NCBI GenBank assembly: GCA_963921825.1
Contig: OY997595.1
Location: 15,431,228 to 15,495,227, forward strand
Origin: Erodium maritimum
Lineage: Eukaryota; Streptophyta; Magnoliopsida; Geraniales; Geraniaceae
Direction: 5' to 3'
DNA length: 64,000 nucleotides
Below the pieces are notes generated by a model. That model saw only the letters and a program-made list of their open reading frames with translations, was not told where the DNA came from and searched no databases. The position numbers were made by a program, and so were the translations under genes. Of this stretch, positions 46,125 to 57,710 are shown piece after piece. Numbering within the stretch: position 1 is the first letter of the stretch; every line of letters starts with the position of its first letter.

Positions 46125-49100
46125 CTACACCACGGGGCTGTTGTTGCGTTTGAGGATCCTGGTCTCCAAAATGGCCGCCGGGTAGAGCTTCAGACGACCA
46201 TCTGCAGTCGTGTCTGGTAAGGAAGTCACTAGTCGATGCTTTCTGCCCAATTGGCGTTTGAGAAATGAAACATGAAAAACAGGGTGAATCTTAGACTCCG
46301 CCGGAAGTCTGAGGCGATAGGCGACCGATCCCAAACGCTCTGTGATCTGGTAAGGGCCATAATAGCGAGCTGCCAGCTTCATGGATTTGCGGAGATTGAT
46401 CGAGTTCTGATGGTACGGCTGAAGTTTCAAATAGACCCAATCGCCAATATTGAACTGGCGCTCCGTGCGACGTTTGTCAGCCTGGGATTTCATTCGGTGC
46501 TGCGCTTTACGAAGGTTCTCCTGAAGAAGTTTAGAGAGTTCATCCCCTGTGCGCGCGAATTGTTCCACTGCCGGAACCTGAGAGGCGACGCCAGTCATTC
46601 CAAATAGAGGCGGGGCATAGCCGTATAGAGCCTCAAATGGGGACAAGCCCAAGGCCGAGTGGAACCCAGAGTTGTACCAAAATTCTGCCATAGTTAGCCA
46701 TTGGGCCCATTTCTTGGGAGTCTGATGAGTCATCGCGCGCAAATAGTGCTCTAAGCACTGGTTCACCCGTTCCGTCGGTCCGTCAGATTGGGGGTGATAC
46801 GAAGTCGATAAATTGAGCTTGACTCCGACTCGTTTGAAAAGTTCCGCCCAGAAATTGCTGATGAACAAACGATCCCGATCCGAGACAATATCTTGTGGAA
46901 GGCCATGAAGTTTAAACACTGTATCGAAGAAGGTCTTGGCCAATTGTGCAGCAGTATACGGGTGTTTCAAAGGAATGAAGTGGGCATACTTGGAGAAACG
47001 GTCTACTATCACCCAAATGCTATCGAACCCCTCAGACGAAGGCAGACCCTCGATAAAGTCCATGGAAATTTGGGTCCAAGGAATCGAAGGAATGGGCAGA
47101 GGTTGGAGGAGCCCTGGGGATGCCACGTTCTCGTGCTTGCAGCGCTGGCAAGTGTCACACTCAGAAACAAAGGTCTGAATATCCTTATTCATGTGAGCCC
47201 AAAAGAAGTACATGCGAATGCGTTTGGTCGTTGCCAGGACTCCGGAATGCCCACCGAAGCCGGAGTCATGGAAGAATTCCATTACCTTGGCTCGCACGCC
47301 ATGGCTACGACCGAGGCATATCTTCCCACCAACCAAAAGCATCCCATGCCGAGTGGAGTAATCAAGCAAGGAATGAGGAGCCAAGGATAATTGCAGGAAG
47401 AGGCCCTCAATTTCTTCATCATTGTCATAGCTTTGAAGGACCTCAGTCATCCAAACCGGAAGCAAGGTTGAAAGCGCCGACAAGTCCTCCCGAGGAGGAG
47501 CTTCATCCTGATGAAGGCGAGACAAGGCGTCAGCTGCTCTGTTTTCACGACCTCGTTTGTATTCGATGGAATAGTCCAGTCCCATGAGTTTGGAGAGCCA
47601 CTTATGTTGATATGCTGTGCCCAGACGTTGCTCCAGAAGGTATTTGAGGCTCTGTTGGTCTGTTCGAATTATGAATGGATGTGTGGCGATGTAGTGGCGC
47701 CATTTTTGGATGCAGGCAACAATAGCCATCAATTCTTTCTCATAGGTACTGAGGGCTCTGTTGCGGACGCCTAAAACCTTGCTCATGTACGCTATAGGTC
47801 TGCCCGCCTGCATTAGAACGCCACCTATTCCAGTATCAAACACGTCTGCTTCGACAAAAGGTTTCGAAAAATCCGGAAGCGCCAGCACTGGTGTAGAGGA
47901 CATGGCTCGTTTTAGAGCGTCGAAACTTGCTTGAGCCTCCGGCGACCACGCGAATGCGTTGCGCTTCAAAAGATTAGACAGTGGCCGTGACAATGATCCA
48001 TATCCAGGAACGAATTTCCGGTAATAACCTGTTAAACCCAAAAAACCTCGTAAAGCTTTGATGTTGCGAGGAACAGGCCATTGCGTCATAGCCGTGATTT
48101 TTTCAGGGTCTGTGGCGACGCCTTCACCTGTGATGATATGTCCCAGGTAAGAGATGCGTTGCTTCCCAAAGTCGCATTTTCTAAGCTTGGCGAAAAGCTT
48201 TTGCTCACGCAGGCAAGCCAAAACCAAACGTACGTGATGCAGATGCTCCGGCCAAGACGAACTGTAGATGAGAATGTCGTCGAAGAAGACGAGGGAAAAT
48301 TGGCGAAGGAAGGGTTGGAGAACCTGGTTCATCAAGGCCTGGAAACTCGCCGGGGCGTTTGTAAGCCCGAAGGGCATAACTCGGAACTCGTAATGGCCAT
48401 GATGTGTGCGAAATGCTGTTTTGAACTCTTCGCCCTTTTGCAACCGGATTTGATGGTAGCCAGCCCGTAAATCGATCTTAGAGAAGAATGATTTGCCTTG
48501 TAACTCATCCAGGAGTTCGTCTATCGTCGGAATAGGGAACTTGTCCTTGACGGTTTGGTCGTTCAATTGGAGATAGTCAACAGAAAGACGCCAAGATCCG
48601 TCCTTCTTCTTCACCAGGATCACAGGAAACGAGTAAGGGCTCTTACTTTCCTGGATGACACCGGAAGCCAACATTTCTTGAACCATTGTCTCAATCGCGT
48701 TCTTTTGCTGATAACTCTGGCGATATGGGCGGATGGATGGAGGTCGTGATCCAGGAATCAAAGGAATGGCGTGATCGTGGGCCCGACGAGGAGGGAGAGC
48801 TTGAGGTGGCTCAAAAACATCCTCAAACTCGCGCAGAAGGTTCTGCAGTTCCTCCTGGTGGTGTGGAACTGGAGCGTCCTCTTGCAGAGCCATGAATTGG
48901 CCCAAGTACAGAGACTCGCCTTGTTTGAGCTCGTGTAGAACCTGTGCCGGAGTGATAAGCTCGTATGAAGGAATGACAAGTGCTTCGGAAAGAACAAGCT
49001 CTTGGCGTCCTCTTGTGATGGTGATGGAGCGCGCATCGTAATCCAAAAGGATCGGGTTTACCGTGCGTAACCAATCGACTCCAAGGACCAGGTCAAAAGA

Positions 49101-49535
49101 GCCAAGAGGCATCACCAAAAACTCCCATTGGAAGTGTGAATCGTTCATGGTCCAGTCCATGACGCTGGAGGTCGAGCAGACATAAGCTTTTCCGTTGCCC
49201 AAACGAACGAGGACTGGTTGGGAAGAGACGCAGACCAAACCCAAGCGTTTAGCCGTCAGGGAATCTAGGAAGGAACGAGATGCCCCCGAGTCCACCAGGG
49301 CTGAGATAAGCGACGTGCCAACCTTGCACGCTATACGTATGGAGCCAAAGCCGGTGCGCGACTCAGACGAGCCCAGGAACTCGGACTGTAAGTGGCAAAA
49401 ATTGTGCTCCTCGAGGTCCGGGTCAACCAAACCCTCCGGAACGTCGATGTGGGCAACCGTCGACTGGGACTCCTCGGAGCATTCTTCGATTGGTCGGACA
49501 TGTAAAACAGAGCCCTTTTGCTCTCTTCTCATCAA
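46125..49535 (-). pseudogene. pol polyprotein of the chromovirus (PR-RT-RNaseH-INT)
   Basis: One open frame of 1136 codons carries protease with DSGAS (residue 82 on), RT (about 265-440) with the catalytic FFDD motif, RNase H (about 520-640), integrase with an H-H-C-C zinc region (near 745-790) and the D,D,E core, then the GPY/F-like region (YYGPYQI) and the first part of a chromodomain. The frame closes at 46125, inside the chromodomain; in the same frame about 34 more codons with the acidic-aromatic chromodomain end continue before the next stop, so the stop is probably a later mutation. The first methionine given here is not the natural start: gag and pol are out of frame across the damaged knuckle. 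Pol enzymes may still fold if expressed, but the element is classed as defective. Confidence 0.9.
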
Positions 49536-50164
49536 CAGACATAGGGACGAATCTGGGCTGAGGTTTTGCAGTGGGAGGTGTTGTGAGCAATGGAACTTAT
49601 TGGGTCGGGGGAAGGAGTTGCTGGCGAGGCCTTGGGTACTGCTGAAACGAGGGTCGCGAAGTGGTAGCTTGGTATTGCTTCAAACGATATTCCTCATGAC
49701 GAGCAATATACATTGCGTGGAGCAAGGTTCTAGGGTTGATGAGCTGAACACCATGACGAATTTGAGGTTTCAGGCCGCCTAAGAAGTTGGAAATGAAGAA
49801 ATCTTCAGTGAGATTTGGGTAGCGAATCATCACTAGGACCTTTAACTCGCCGAAGAGCAACTCATATTCTTGAACTGAAGATGTTTGTTGAAGTTGTTTG
49901 AGTTCGATGAGTACATCCTCATGACCCATCGTCTCGAACTTCCAAATCAAGTCATAACAGAACTGATCCCACCATATGACTCCTTTTCCAATTGAATATT
50001 CAGTGAACCAATACTCGCCCGGGCCCGAAAGATGGATTGAGGCCAAGCGGCCTTTTTGATCCTCTGGGATTTCGTAGAACTGAAAATAGATACAAGCTCT
50101 ACGAACCCAACCTCTCACATCTGAACCATCGAACAATGGAAATGAGAGAGAAGGTGCCCAGAAT

Positions 50165-50335
50165 GTCAGTTGGGGTTGTTGGTGCTGGTGATTGAAGTTT
50201 TGAGGTTGATGGAGCTGGGGAATGAAGTTTTGAGGTTGTTGGTGTTGGGGAATGAAGTTTTGAGATTGTTGGTGTTGGGGATTGAAGTTTTGAGGTTGTT
50301 GTTGTTGTGGAATGAAGGTTTGGGGCTGTTGTCTG
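50165..50335. repeat. ~30-bp tandem repeats coding PQNFNPQHQQ
   Basis: GGTTGTTGGTGTTGGGGAATGAAG-like units repeat about every 30 bp, six times, within the gag frame. Confidence 0.85.
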
Positions 50336-50819
50336 GGAGGAGGGTGATTGATCTAAGTAGGAGGTGGGTTGTTTGGTGGGTGGTGGGGTCGTTGGAACGA
50401 AGAGGAACCTTGTTCTGGTGGGGAGTGGCGTATGTTCTGTGGGGTTTGATGCTCAGTGATAGGTGGTGGAGGTGGTTTGAAGTTGGGTGGTGGTTGGGGA
50501 AAAAAAAATTCTGGGTGTGTGTTGAGAGTGCCAGGAGGATGAGACGATGGGTGAGCCACGACTGAATAGGCTATGGATTTACCCCTATCCTGACTTTGGG
50601 GTCCGTCTGGTGGATGGGGAGGAACAATGGGTGGCGCGATGTGGAGGCGCTCCAGTAAGAGCTCCACTCCTCGGCGCAAGCTGTCCATCTCAGATCTGCT
50701 GTGTTCTCCCATGGCTTTGAGGCCCGCCACTTCTGCCCGGAGCTCAATGACCACCGATTGGGTTGCACACTCATCTGTAGTTTCGCTGGATGCCATAACA
50801 GAGGGTCGTTGGAAGGAGA

Positions 50820-50831
50820 GCTCTGATACCA
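50820..50831 (-). other. Primer binding site of the chromovirus, tRNA-iMet type
   Basis: The minus strand reads TGGTATCAGAGC, one base inside the LTR at 50833. Confidence 0.95.
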
Positions 50832-50832
50832 C

Positions 50833-51300
50833 TGTCAAGAGCAAGACCGCTCTTGAGGAATGAATTAAGCTGAAATGAGACTGGAATTGGTATAAAATGA
50901 GCCAAAGCTCTTACAGGAATTCAAATTACTTCTAACGAGGACTTCCTCTTTTACACTACAAACTACAAGGTTCAAAAGCATGCTAATCCCTAGGACTTCA
51001 AGTTCCATATATAGATCGACATCCTCATGTGCTTGGTGTCATTGCAAGACTGTCTTCGCTGCTGTGCCGTTTGTCTTCTTGCTCTGTTCTGCTTCTCGTC
51101 TCAGACAAATGAAGAAGACGACGTGCTGCTGCTCTATTGACTTTGGTCTCCAATTGCGAAAGGACACGTGGATGGATCGCACAAAACAACGACTCTGTTC
51201 GTAGATCAAAACGCTGCGTTTCACTTAAGTTGTTTGAGTGAAACGCAGCGTTGCGTTCATCTTCAAGCTTCGGAAGCTTGTCACGCAAGCAAACGTGACA
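50833..51300 (-). repeat. 5' LTR of the chromovirus (468 bp)
   Basis: Direct repeat of 45524-45992 with about 12 substitutions and one missing A. Followed on the plus strand by the CATTT duplication. Confidence 0.93.
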
Positions 51301-51305
51301 CATTT

Positions 51306-51628
51306 ACAAGAATCCCCTCAGAAGCTTATTGAGGTGTGCTCAGCCTGCTTTTATCATATTGGATTTTACTCAATTCCTTAAACACCTGCTTTTGTTGTGT
51401 TTGTGTGTGAAGGAACAAGAAGAAACAGTGTCTTTCAGAAACATACTAGCTAGCTTCCCTAGTGAGTGCAGAGCAGCTCCCGTTCAGGATATCTCTCCAC
51501 ATTTATGTTTCATTTGCTTGTTACACTTGGCTAATGAGCATGGGTTGAGCATCAATGGCTGCCCTAACTTGGACGATCTTGGTATAAGCCTCCCCCCAAA
51601 TCAGACATGTACAGGTGAAGTAATCTAG
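51306..51628 (+). pseudogene. Condensin CAP-H fragment, end of split exon and last exon
   Basis: The split exon ends at 51333 (QESPQKLIE/GTGTGC). After a 79-bp intron the last exon (51413-51628) begins EQEETVSFRNILASF and carries SPHLCFICLLHLANEHGLSI, a strongly conserved C-terminal block of CAP-H, ending at a proper TAG. The coding quality of this tail is good, but the exon is broken by 5.8 kb of retrotransposon and the upstream gene is missing. CAP-H is essential in other plants, so an intact copy should exist elsewhere in the genome. Confidence 0.82.
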
Positions 51629-51982
51629 ATCTTCATCTTGTTACTCTCAACTTTGTGAATCAAATTCATGAGTCATGAATGCTTTTTTTTTCATGATGTT
51701 TAAGCAATTAGATCATTGTTTGTAATCATATCAGCCAATTCTCTTGCTACTGGCTTCAATCAATATAGTATCTTGCATTTATCAGAAGGAAACATGCTTA
51801 CACAGTTTAGGCCAAGTAGTTGAAAATATCATAACCCTGTTAAAAATGAATAAAATTGCTTGACTATCATGCCTGCCTCCAGGGAGGTCCAGTAGACTAT
51901 CGTAACCACTAACCAGCATATATCGATAATGAACACTCTGATTCCGTTATAATAGTTTAACATACAAAAGAAGATGATTCCT

Positions 51983-54088
51983 TTATACAGCCTGGGCTTG
52001 TCCCTGAGCTTGAGTGCGGGGTTTGGTAGCTCCTTCCTTCCATCCTTTCTGCCGAGCCCTGGCTTCCCATGTAGCACTCAATTTCTTTTGAGCTGCCAAG
52101 GCTGCCTCAGCCTTCTCCCTCGCTTCTTCACAGGTTTCCATGCCCGAGTTACACTTATCCGCTTCCTTTTGATACTGGGAAGCCACCTTCTTAGCCTCAA
52201 GCAAAGCCATGTCACCCCGTAGCTGATTCTCTAAAGCTACAGTCTCCCGCTCCTTGAGCTCTTCAGACAATAACTCAACAAAGTTCTTTTCAGTATCTTC
52301 ACCTACCTCTGGGTCACGTTTTGCACAATCTGAATGCCAATTGAAGTAGATAAAACGTGAGCAATCTGTTTATCTCATCCAAATCTATCTCATATTTTAT
52401 ATGCATTCACGTTGCATGGCACAAACTAATATTAACCAGACCTCTATACCAACCTAACTATTATAAGAAGGCAGCCTAGTGGAAGATCACACCATTGAGG
52501 GGGTGTGAAGAGGGCCATTTATACAAGCATACTTAACAAGGAGTCAAGTATAATGACCCGATTGCATCCCTACAATCAGCTTCTAAAGGTAAGGTGACAC
52601 ATATGGACATATTTAGTAAACATCATTTGTCTTTCTACAGTATATAAAAGGACACATATATCCTTCAAAACCAAATCCCTAAAACAAGGCAAGTACATAA
52701 ATATATTCAACCATAATTCCCTGCTAATATTTCATGCTTGCATTTAAATGAGAAACTTGGGAATAGATAAAACAGGCAACCAATGACTATAAAAGTATCT
52801 GCGGCCATAATTGGTGAACATATATATAGATGGATGTAATATAGGCTTTGTAAGCAAATCGTTTTTTTTGTTCAGTTGGAATAGTGTCAGTGCAACATTC
52901 AAACACCAGTCAACATTTTGTTTCACTTCTGCTTCCATATCATCATACGTTGCAAATCCCGTGGTTTGAGGAAGTTTGTTTTTGTACATCAAAGAATCAC
53001 TTAAATATGCCCATTTCGTAAGTTAATGTAAAAAAAGAAACTAACCTGCGAAGGAATTGTTGCCAAGACCTGCAACAGATACAGAAATAGGAACTTAAAT
53101 AAGTAAACTGTTTCACAAATCAAAAGTTTGAGAAGAAATAAAGCAGAAAAAGGAAGCATTGCCTTGATTAATCTTAATACTTAGGTATAAATGGAGATTT
53201 TAGGCCAGGCATGTCATAAGCAATAAAAAGCCCAGCATGTAAGAAATGTAAATAAAGAGACTAGTCAAGAAGCATATAACACCAGACATAACCTCCCAAT
53301 TTGTGTTCTTAATTAAATACAAACAGAAAAGTTGGACATGTAGGAAGTGTAAAATTAGGGTGCCTTGTAGTGCATATATCTGCTGATCTAGAGCACAACA
53401 CAGCTTCATAAAATGAAAATTGAGTAGATGTAGTAAGGTAAGAGTGTTGGTTATTACAGTTATATCATATAAGATCGATCATCCACTAAGGTCACTGTGG
53501 GAAAAGGGTTAATGACTACATTAACAAAGGAAACTACTTCACACAATGTAACTTGTTTTCTTTCCTTATCAGATCACTGCAATTTCTTATATAAGCTACT
53601 AGATTACCAAAGAGTTCATCCTTAAGCAACAGCTTTACCGTTAAGCTAAGCTAGACACTGAAATTGAAGCTATGGATATGTCACATATAATTGGCACTTT
53701 CACCATCATTTGCATATGTAGGCACAACACATAATTTTGTTTCCTGGTGTGAAATCCAAATCCAGAGTACTTACTCCAAACCCACCACAAAACTCAAATG
53801 AAGAGGCGACAAAGCATAGAGATCCAATCAGATCTGGGTATATAGGGAGAGAACAGATCGCAGCAAAGAGAAAGTACCTTCGGGGAAGGAGATGAGAGGC
53901 TGGGAGGAGCAATCGCAATCGCAGGAAGGGCAGGCGGCGGAGGAGCGGCTGACGGCGGCCAAGCCCTCCATGGAGTGCCAGTACAGAGGCGGACCCACTA
54001 TGTAGCCGAACAAGCACAGACCCAACAGCCCCAAGGACGCCTTCATGAGAGCCGGACTGCAAGAAGAACCCGAATGGTTCGGTGCCAT
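51983..54088 (-). CDS. DUF1068 protein, ELMO1/NKS1-like
   Basis: Three exons on the minus strand, 54088-53878, 53069-53046 (24 nt) and 52329-51983, give 193 residues; the GT-AG junctions keep frame. Residues 1-15 are cytosolic. A single membrane anchor SLGLLGLCLFGYIVGPPLYW (about 19-38) is the family signature. A Cys-rich CPSCDCDCSSQP stretch (about 53-64) and a long charged coiled coil follow (about 95-170, EADKCNSGMETCEEAREKAE). DUF1068 proteins of the ELMO/NKS1 group are Golgi/TGN type II proteins linked to pectin, cell adhesion and ion tolerance. From memory, At2g32580 (ELMO1) neighbours CAP-H (At2g32590), as here. The gene converges on the CAP-H fragment. Confidence 0.92.
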
Positions 54089-54109
54089 TTTCGCTCTCGG
54101 CGGAACGTG

Positions 54110-54909
54110 GATTGGTCCGTGATCTAAAAACGGGAAGGCAAAAGCAAGGGACTTTGTGACGGAGGGGAGGCGAAAATGAGGGATTAAGAGTGTGCAGAGT
54201 CGGCAGTAATGTTAATTGATTATATGGAGATGAAGACGACGACCATGACAGTTGCTACTTCTTCACACTTCACAGCGGCTATTTCTGTTGTAACACTCAC
54301 CCAGTTAGAATTGGAGGATTTATTCATGATAAATCGATTTCCACGGAAGATGAGCCATCCATGGATATAACATAACTGAGGATATTTTATCGATAATTAT
54401 TATATATCTTTTCTGAACAAAATAAGATAGTTTATTAATCAACAAAGGCCGAAATCACCAAAAAAAAAACACAAAAAGTTTGACAGAAAAATTTGAAGTA
54501 TAATATTGGATCTAGTCAAGAAGGAAAATATATTGACGTTACGATTTTATAAGAGCATGTACAATGTATTGGTGTATCACTTGATTCAAGATGGCTCTAT
54601 TATACCCCTTAACTAATGAAATCCTTGTTTTTAGGATAATTGTCGGTTTAAGCCAAAAGCTTGACTCTATGGAGGAGCCGGTGAACAACCACCGTCTCAA
54701 CTCTGTGGTAGTGGCTACCTCAGGCCAGTCTAGGTTTGTTGGTGTGGGCGATCACGAAGCAAATGAACGGATTGTGTAGAGTGAGGTAGGAATTGGGGAT
54801 GCGATCTTCGAGATCTTTTGATCGAGAAGCAGAAGGTCGGTGGTAGAGTAAGTGAGATGGAGGAGAGATGACCTTTTATTAGTTGTTCTCCAACGCTGGT
54901 GAACGTAGA
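54110..54909. other. Intergenic region upstream of the ELMO1-like gene
   Basis: The first ~200 bp should hold the promoter of the minus-strand gene. The rest is AT-rich with a short tract resembling a MITE end (GAGCATGTACAATG, near 54553). No gene is seen. Confidence 0.5.
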
Positions 54910-55667
54910 TGTTACGCCCCAAATCCGGTTTTGACCGGACTCAAGACATGACTTAAGGAGGAAGCAATTATAATAATAAAATGACATAAAACCAATAAAA
55001 TCATCTAACTTTAATTCAACAAAGTATCTCAAATAACGACTTATAATAAATTCTCTACAAAAGGTTCATAAAAATTTCATAATAATCCTTTAACAAAGTT
55101 CATGACCACAAAATACGACCAACGTCTCTAAGCACCCGGACCCTAGAAACTCCCGAGCCTCGAGTCCACTAATCATCACGCAAACCTGTAAAACAGTCAT
55201 AAACAGATAAGAGTGAGCTTACGCTCAGTAGGGAAAATGCATAACTAGGCATACCTTTAGTTTAACAGTTAAGATTTCTCAATTTTAGTTCAAATCTCAA
55301 ATTACGAAGAACTACGAATACATTGAAATGTGGGAGTAAAACGAGTGTTTAACAATTTCAAGGAGTCAACAACAATCATAGGGAAACAAGGGAATCAATG
55401 CATTTCTTAAACAATCAATAAAGGATAGGGCGTTCAATTAATGTCGTGGGACATGAAGTCGCCACCCTCCGATCCACAATACTCATTGTGTCATGTCGGA
55501 TTTTCCCTCGGTCCAGAGGATACGCATAACGTCGGGCTACCAGTAACAACCCCTGAGGGCGCTTATCGTCGGATTCTCGGAAACGTCTCCAAAGGACCAT
55601 ATGTCATAGGGAACCAAGGTAATGCTCCCGTCGGACGCATACACTCGGGTGAAATAACAAGTAATCA

Positions 55668-55756
55668 ATCCCTGCAGGGTAAACCGTCTAATTGCCCCGC
55701 AGGGTATAATAATCAATGCCCCGCAGGGTCCAATAATCAATGGCCCGCAGGGTCCA
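55668..55756. repeat. ~24-bp tandem repeats in the LTR
   Basis: The motif (C/G)CC(C/T)GCAGGGT recurs four times, near 55671, 55696, 55720 and 55743, with AATAATCAATG between the later units. Confidence 0.8.
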
Positions 55757-56654
55757 TAACCAATACCACGGCTATGATACTACCAGATTACCCCCCCCCC
55801 CCCCCCCCGGGTGTAAGTGCCATACCGAACAACCAAACATCTTAAGAACACGAACAAGAGAATCGCATATTAACACATTAATCAACCAAAGCTTAGCAAC
55901 TCACGCTTTCATCACTACACACATCCAAGAGACTCATATACCTTTATACTTACCATTATACTTACCAATCTCGATCCATCGGTCTACCATTCACCCGATC
56001 GTATCATTTAGCACAACCAATTACACTCAATGTTCACACAATCATCCATCCAAGCATTTGATCAAGGAGCATTCAAGTTCGATATTCAAATGATCTAGTT
56101 GTATTAGACTCTTAAACTATCCACTAGGCAACCAAGCATGTGAGGCAAACATAACTAATCCGAGGGCTCATCACGGCCTCTCTACCAGTAAATCAATTCC
56201 CAAGTATTTAAAGCGAGCTACACAAGGGATTCACATCCTAAGCATGCTTACTAGACACATCCGGTTAATAGTATTTGAAAGACATGTATTTTAGTTGTTC
56301 GCATCCTATAAGCAATTCTAGGACCTTTCCAATTTTATTAACCTAATAGGCATGCTAAGCGTTATTTAAATGAGGAGTTAAGACTTTCCCTACCTTATGG
56401 TCTTCCTCTAATATTACTCTGTTGTAAAGACGATTAGCCTCTCCTCGGTTCTTCACACGGGTTCCGGAGTGGTCTTCGTCTTCTCGGGCGAAGTCCAAGC
56501 TCTCAGGCGAAGTCTAACTCTGGGTTTACAGACAAACGATCCAAAATCAGTTCGGGTCTAGATTGACCAGATCTTTAAATCAACAGTTCGTCTTTTTAAT
56601 CCAATCAAACAGTCCAATAAGTATCCGATTTAGTTTTAAATGAACTAATTATGT

Positions 56655-56875
56655 CTGGCCGACCCGAAACCCGACCCGAACCCGGAAACCGACCCGGATC
56701 CAGGTCCAGACCCGGACCGACCCGTGCCCGACCTAGACCCGGAGTCAGACCCGAGTCCGGACCAGGGTCCAGATTTAGTCCGGGCCGAGGCCCGAACCGG
56801 TCCAGGCCCGAGGCCCAAACCAGTCCAGGTCCAAAGCCCAACTAAATCCAGGCCCGAGCCTAGGGACTCGTCCTT
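56655..56875. repeat. Low-complexity GACCCG/CCAGGTCC tract
   Basis: A ~220-bp C/G-rich degenerate short-period repeat inside the LTR. Reading frames across it are artefacts of the repeat. Confidence 0.8.
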
Positions 56876-57696
56876 GTCCTGCCTGAGTTGGGAACGGCGA
56901 TGGCCAGGGCTAGGGTTCCGGCGACTCCGGCGGCGACGGCGTCAGGTAACCACAGGGGTTTCTGACGGTGGCGAAGGCTCGAGAACTCGAAAGGATGGGT
57001 GGCTGGTGCTAGATCCGAGCTCTTTCGACCAGTTCTGACGGCCAAAGGGCTCGCCGGCGCGCGAGTTCCAGATCTGGAACTCGAGTGCTCTGGCGACTCT
57101 CTCCGGTCTTGTTCGACCCCAGAGTGAGCTCGGAGCTTGTGGTTTCAAGCGAAGAAGAGGATGGGGAAGGTGATTCTGGTGAGGGTTTAACTCACCGTCG
57201 CTGAATCCCCCCGGATCTGACGCGGTGGCGCTTGAAATCGACGGCGGTTGTCACGGATCGAAGAGGGAGAAGACAAGGGGGAGCTTGCTTATGGGTCTTT
57301 GGGGTTTTGTCGCTGCTGAGAGAAGAAGGCGGAGGAGAAGAAGAGGGAGGTGAAGGCGAAGCTTGGTGAGGTTGTCGGAGGTGAGGAAGCGCGGCGGCGG
57401 TGATTTTCTGGTTCGAAGGCGAGAGCGAACGAGCGAGAGGATAGGGATGCCTCGGGAATCGCGCGTGCACAGTGGTACTAAAGCGGCGCCGAGCTCCTTT
57501 TATGGCTAGGGTTTGTTTTGGGCTGGGTCTTCGCGTGGGTCAGGCCCAAAACGCGTCTGGCTGGCCCAATCCAGCCCAGACTCCCTTTTTCCCTTTTTTT
57601 TCTTTTTCTTTCTTTTCCAAAAAAACTAGTTGCAAAAACATACCTCACGTTTCATATTGCAGTTAAATATCCTTTTAGAACGAAGTGGGTTTTACA

Positions 57697-57710
57697 GTCT
57701 ACCCCCCTTA
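57697..57710 (-). other. Polypurine tract of the third gypsy element
   Basis: The minus strand reads TAAGGGGGGTAGAC directly before the LTR start TGTAAAACCC. This is the plus-strand primer of Del/Tekay-like elements. Confidence 0.85.

Larger units (their letters stand above)
49597..50844 (-). pseudogene. gag of the chromovirus, one in-frame stop
   Basis: The minus frame starts near MASSETTDEC (about 50796), with a coiled-coil-like segment and a long Pro-rich region. It meets a stop at 50353-50355 and continues in the same frame through five or more PQNF(N/I)PQHQQ repeats (50335-50165). The retrotransposon gag core follows (50136-49800: LFDGSDVRGWVRRA... YFQFYEIPEDQK). It ends at 49597. A nucleocapsid knuckle start, KGLCFTC, is visible in this frame near 49520, but the rest of the knuckle is gone. 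Gag would assemble the particle. Confidence 0.85.
45524..51300 (-). mobile_element. Nearly complete Ty3/gypsy chromovirus (Reina-like), 5.78 kb
   Basis: Two LTRs (45524-45992 and 50833-51300), a 12-nt tRNA-iMet primer site (50820-50831), gag and pol in minus orientation, and 5-bp duplications CATTT (45519-45523, 51301-51305) give a full structure. The LTRs differ by roughly a dozen substitutions and one indel by eye count, so the insertion is fairly young. Gag has an in-frame stop, the nucleocapsid knuckle is partly deleted with a frame change, and the chromodomain has a stop. The element is therefore defective as sequenced. Short LTRs and a C-terminal chromodomain suggest the Reina clade; this is an inference. 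Confidence 0.93.
54910..57696 (-). repeat. 3' LTR of the third long-LTR gypsy element (2787 bp)
   Basis: The plus ends are TGTTACGCCCCAAATCCGG and GGGTTTTACA. A minus-strand polypurine tract GGGGGG and the end-of-pol frame (57697-57735) adjoin the right side, so this is the 3' LTR of an element extending to the right. It shares the GTGAGCTTACGCTC block (near 55212) with the two other LTRs. It contains 24-bp GCAGGGT repeats, a run of 18 C (55791-55808) and a GC-rich CCCGGA/GACCCG tract. Confidence 0.85.

Noticed and set aside
46893-49782. Plus-strand proteins across the chromovirus
   Set aside because: They are antisense shadows of gag-pol.
45450-51628. Intact condensin CAP-H gene with a large retrotransposon-bearing intron
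   Set aside because: The insertion point is within a codon run of an exon, not an intron, and upstream exons are missing.
56605-57038. Repetitive Pro/Gly-rich protein
   Set aside because: Both strands are open only because of the GACCCG repeat inside the LTR.
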